Of a DNA stretch of 12,494 nucleotides, positions 10,733 to 12,494 are shown in pieces. The position numbers were made by a program, and so were the translations under genes. The stretch lies in the NCBI GenBank assembly GCA_001819295.1, contig MHMD01000007.1, forward strand, positions 1-12,494. The letters run 5' to 3'. Positions within the stretch are counted from its first letter, which is position 1, and each line of letters begins with the position of its first letter. The DNA is from Candidatus Nealsonbacteria bacterium RIFCSPHIGHO2_02_FULL_43_13. Its GTDB lineage: Bacteria; Patescibacteriota; Minisyncoccia; Minisyncoccales; MHMH01. The notes below the pieces were generated by a model. The model saw only the letters and a program-made list of their open reading frames with translations. It was not told the DNA's origin and made no database searches.

Positions 10733-10761
10733 ATTATAGCATGCTATTTTGGATTTGTCAA
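10733..10761 (-). promoter_or_regulatory. Perfect sigma-70 promoter with palindromic operator candidate
   Basis: TTGACA (10761-10756), 17 bp, TATAAT (10738-10733) on the minus strand. The 12-bp palindrome ATAGCATGCTAT (10736-10747) covers half of the -10 box and the adjacent spacer, where a dimeric repressor would block polymerase. It drives the 79/83 aa unit. Confidence 0.88.
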
Positions 10762-10773
10762 GGTTTTACGGAA

Positions 10774-10798
10774 CCAAAAACCGCCTTTGGGGCGGTTT
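10774..10798 (-). terminator. Intrinsic terminator of the 16S rRNA transcript
   Basis: AAACCGCC-CCAAA-GGCGGTTT on the minus strand followed by TTGG, an 8-bp GC-rich stem running into a short T tract. It ends the rRNA transcription unit about 185 bases beyond the 16S 3' end and lies directly before the next promoter. Confidence 0.85.
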
Positions 10799-10982
10799 CC
10801 TGCAAATTAACTAACACGTAGTTCCTTAGAGTTGCCTCGTAAGATCGATATTTAAAGGCCATTGATCAAGGCCTCAGAATTAAGGAGAGAATTCTCACTC
10901 CTCAATTCGGTCAACGCTGTTTTTTCTCAAATAGCGAGCAATATGCCCGAAGGCATATTAATCAATATAGAAGAGAAAAAAA
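10799..10982 (-). other. 16S rRNA 3' trailer with three hairpins, no 23S gene
   Basis: After the mature end the minus strand has TATTTTTTTCTC. Then comes an 8-bp hairpin AATATGCC-TTCG-GGCATATT (10959-10940) with an ultra-stable UUCG loop, followed by GAATTGAGGAG/CTCCTTAATTC (10908-10877, 11 bp, one G-U pair) and AGGCC/GGCCT around TTGATCAAT (10874-10856). No tRNA, 5S or 23S sequence is recognisable. These are probably rRNA processing or stability elements. Confidence 0.55.
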
Positions 10983-11026
10983 TAATGTAGTGATCCATGC
11001 ACAGCTTCCGCTACGCATGCCTTGTT

Positions 11027-11283
11027 CATGTTGTTCTCTATATCGCTATAAAGCATGGACTATATCTTCACCCAACAATTTGTTGGGGCTCGGCGTGTAG
11101 TCTCTGAGGGGTCATCCGCCATTTGGCGGAGACTTCCCTGCTGATTGTCTGCACCGAAAGCATTTTTACTCATATTAATCTATTTTAACACGAGTAGCTT
11201 CCGGATACACAGGTTTTCCAGCATATAGCCAAGTTTTTTAATAAGGATTGCTCCTCAAAAGTCGCAACGTGCAGTTTGCACCA
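11027..11283 (-). mobile_element. ORF-less group I intron in 16S rRNA (about position 1498)
   Basis: This 257 nt insertion between GAAGTCGT and AACAAGG has clear group I features. In P1 the exon AAGTCGT pairs with the internal guide GCGACTT, with the required U-G at the splice site. The intron ends in G. The conserved core shows AATCAGCAGGGAAG (P/Q region), a P5-type hairpin TCCGCC-AAAT-GGCGGA, P7 as GACTA (in GAGACTACACGCC) with TAGTC (in AAGATATAGTCC), and P8 as CCCAACA-AAT-TGTTGGG. There is no reading frame inside, so mobility would need a nuclease supplied in trans. Insertion falls in the helix 44-45 linker of the decoding region. Confidence 0.92.
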
Positions 11284-11698
11284 ACGACTTCATTCTTGTT
11301 ACCGATCTTAGCTTAGGTCCACAATAAAGTGAAACGTCGGCTACTACCGGCTTCCCTAATGTGACGGGCGGTGAGTACAAGATTCAGGAACGTATTCATC
11401 GCGCCATAGCTGATACGCGATTACTAGCGATTCCAGCTTCATGAGGGCGAGTTGCAGCCCTCAATCTGAACTGAGAGGCCGTTTGTGCGATTAGCTCCGG
11501 ATTACTCCTTCGCAACGCGCTGTCGGCCCCATTGTATCATGTGTGCGGCCCAGGGCATCAAAGGGCCGTGCTGATTTGGCGTCATCCCCACCTTCCTCCT
11601 GGTTGTCCCAGGCAGTTCTCTGTGACATATAAAACACAGAGTAGGGGTTGCGCATGTTAATCCATTTAAGGGTGCGTCTCAAGATACATGCTGACGAC

Positions 11699-12490
11699 CA
11701 TATTCTTCCATAATTACTTATGGTATGGACTATACCATTTCCCGATAAAGCGGGAACCAGCGTGTAATGGCAATATTATTACCATTAAGTTCTCCTAGTC
11801 CTGGTGGAAAACTAAGTCTCTACGGGGTACGAATACTAATTTTTGCAATTTCAACGAATATGCCAAGATGTTGTCTAAAAATTTCTTCGATTCAAAACGA
11901 GAAATATATAGACAAAAAATTCTTGCACTTTTGTAATAGTAAACTTTTGTGTTGCTAATGCCGATTCTGCTAAGAAGTTTCTTGTCGATTTCTGCTTCAA
12001 TTCTTCTGGCGTAAACAATCCGACAGTCGTTTCGTAAGTTCTTGTCGATCGATCCATCACCGTCAAAGCGTCCGGCAAGATACGCTCGGATAACTTTAAT
12101 TCTTTTCAATTTGTTTAAACTGTTTTTAGCTAAAACAAATTCTCTCAATAATGGCCGGCTGTTTACGAACAGATGATGTCTGTTGAATTTTATTCTATCT
12201 TTCGAAAAATGTTTTTCCAGGAATTTTCTGAAAACGTCGATTAGGTCGGAATTTGTATTGCTAAGTCCGATCGAACTTGCCCACCAATAACTATCGGCAC
12301 ACCAAAGACCAAGAATGTAAGCGTCTTTCTCTTTCGAAAAGAAATTACAAAAATTAGTATTCGTACTTCCCACGGTATTGCCCATTCCTTAATTATATCA
12401 TTAAAGAATTAGGGTTTCACCGTTATGAGCTGGTTTTTACACTAAAGATTGCTCTCTAGTGGGTCGTTTACCTTATATTTTTAAGGTATC
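11699..12490 (-). mobile_element. Group I intron in 16S rRNA (about position 1060) with endonuclease gene
   Basis: The 792 nt intron lies between GGTT and GTCGTCAGC. P1 is formed by exon GGTT with GACC (U-G at the splice site), with an ACCTTA/TAAGGT hairpin in the loop. The intron ends in G (11699). Core elements include GGGCAATACCGTGGGAA (P/Q-like), P7 as GGACTA (11801-11796) with TAGTCC (11732-11727), and hairpins TTCCCG/CGGGAA and ATGGTAAT/ATTGCCAT between them. The LAGLIDADG gene occupies most of the rest, looped out by a 26-bp stem (11827-11852 with 12341-12366). Confidence 0.92.
11795..12385 (-). CDS. Intron-encoded LAGLIDADG homing endonuclease
   Basis: The 196 aa product is a double-motif LAGLIDADG endonuclease. 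Motif 1 is YILGLWCADS (23-32) and motif 2 YLAGRFDGDGS (102-112), each with the acidic catalytic residue at its end (Asp31; Asp108 or Asp110). It would cut intron-less 16S genes near position 1060 and so spread the intron; some family members also help splicing as maturases. At 196 aa it is at the short end for a two-motif enzyme but has no break. The frame overlaps the ribozyme at both ends: the first codons cover the GGGCAATACCGTGGG core and the 26-bp stem, and the TAG stop lies inside P7. The ATG at 12385 is preceded by TTAAGGA with no spacing, so translation from the precursor is probably weak. Confidence 0.92.
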   Translation of the reverse strand: MGNTVGSTNTNFCNFFSKEKDAYILGLWCADSYWWASSIGLSNTNSDLIDVFRKFLEKHFSKDRIKFNRHHLFVNSRPLLREFVLAKNSLNKLKRIKVIRAYLAGRFDGDGSIDKNLRNDCRIVYARRIEAEIDKKLLSRIGISNTKVYYYKSARIFCLYISRFESKKFLDNILAYSLKLQKLVFVPRRDLVFHQD

Positions 12491-12494
12491 AACC

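Larger units (their letters stand above)
10983..12494 (-). rRNA. rrs: 16S ribosomal RNA, 3' portion, interrupted by two group I introns
   Basis: Exon pieces on the minus strand are 12494-12491 (GGTT, the last bases before the first intron), 11698-11284 (415 nt) and 11026 to about 10983. Recognisable universal segments are GTCGTCAGC at the start of the long exon, GCGCAACCC, GGAGGAAGGTGGGGATGACG, GGAATCGCTAGTAATCG, CTTGTACTCACCGCCCGTCA, GAAGTCGT joined to AACAAGG, helix 45 with GTAGC-GGAA-GCTGT, and GGATCAC. Joining the exons restores GGTT+GTCGTCAGC and GAAGTCGT+AACAAGG exactly as expected. After GGATCAC the sequence is TACATTATTTT instead of CTCCTTT, so the anti-Shine-Dalgarno is not present in its usual form. 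The 5' two thirds of the gene lie outside the window. The exact 3' end is uncertain by a few bases. Confidence 0.97.

Noticed and set aside
10799-10982. A third group I intron carrying the missing CCTCC further down (CTCTCCTTAATTC)
   Set aside because: The stretch is too short for a group I core and has no P7-type GACTA/TAGTC pair. The CTCCTTAATTC is explained as one arm of an 11-bp hairpin.
11491-11682. 63-codon minus-strand frame
   Set aside because: It lies wholly in conserved 16S rRNA exon sequence.

Overview
The window looks like a piece of a Patescibacteria (Candidate Phyla Radiation, Parcubacteria-like) chromosome. The reasons are the very small AT-leaning genes, standard stop codons including TGA, a shortened TrmD, a 16S rRNA gene split by self-splicing introns with a variant 1392-1406 region (GGTGAGTACAAG on the + strand), and tRNA genes without an encoded CCA. 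This assignment is inference from sequence style, since no database search was possible. Every gene I can support lies on the minus strand, so transcription runs from high to low coordinates.

12494-10700: the 3' third of a 16S rRNA gene, cut by two group I introns. One (792 nt, at about E. coli position 1060) encodes a LAGLIDADG endonuclease. The other (257 nt, at about position 1498) has no ORF. The mature 3' end keeps helix 45 and GGATCAC, but the usual CCTCC anti-Shine-Dalgarno sequence is absent. No 23S gene follows; a trailer of hairpins leads to an intrinsic terminator.

10761-9885: a short unit with a perfect TTGACA-17-TATAAT promoter overlapped by a palindrome, two small unknown genes (79 and 83 aa), an unusually structured RNA between them, and a terminator.

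9860-7260: an informational block: promoter and tRNA-Ile(GAT), promoter and khpA, a conserved-looking unknown gene, trmD, tRNA-Tyr, tRNA-Thr, rpmG and tRNA-Trp. It resembles pieces of the common khpA-trmD and tRNA-Tyr/Thr...rpmG-tRNA-Trp-secE clusters.

7260-4275: an accessory region of small genes: a coiled-coil protein, a truncated amino-acid-kinase-like protein, a GIY-YIG nuclease, a two-helix membrane protein, a 106 aa unknown and a cupin. Most have their own strong ribosome binding site and terminator. Three copies of a related repeat (GGGGCT...GTTAGAAC) lie just beyond three of the terminators, giving a cassette-like layout.

4270-3190: a two-gene module of a MerR-type HTH fused to a GHKL (histidine-kinase-like) ATPase domain, followed by a DUF4325/STAS-like protein. 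It is driven from a leaderless promoter overlapped by three TATGCAA repeats. This is the best candidate for an undescribed signalling system in the window.

3190-1: a short stretch rich in small hairpins and REP-like scars, an unknown 305 aa protein, an HlyD/MacA-type efflux adaptor, and the start of a pilin-like membrane-anchored protein that runs off the window.
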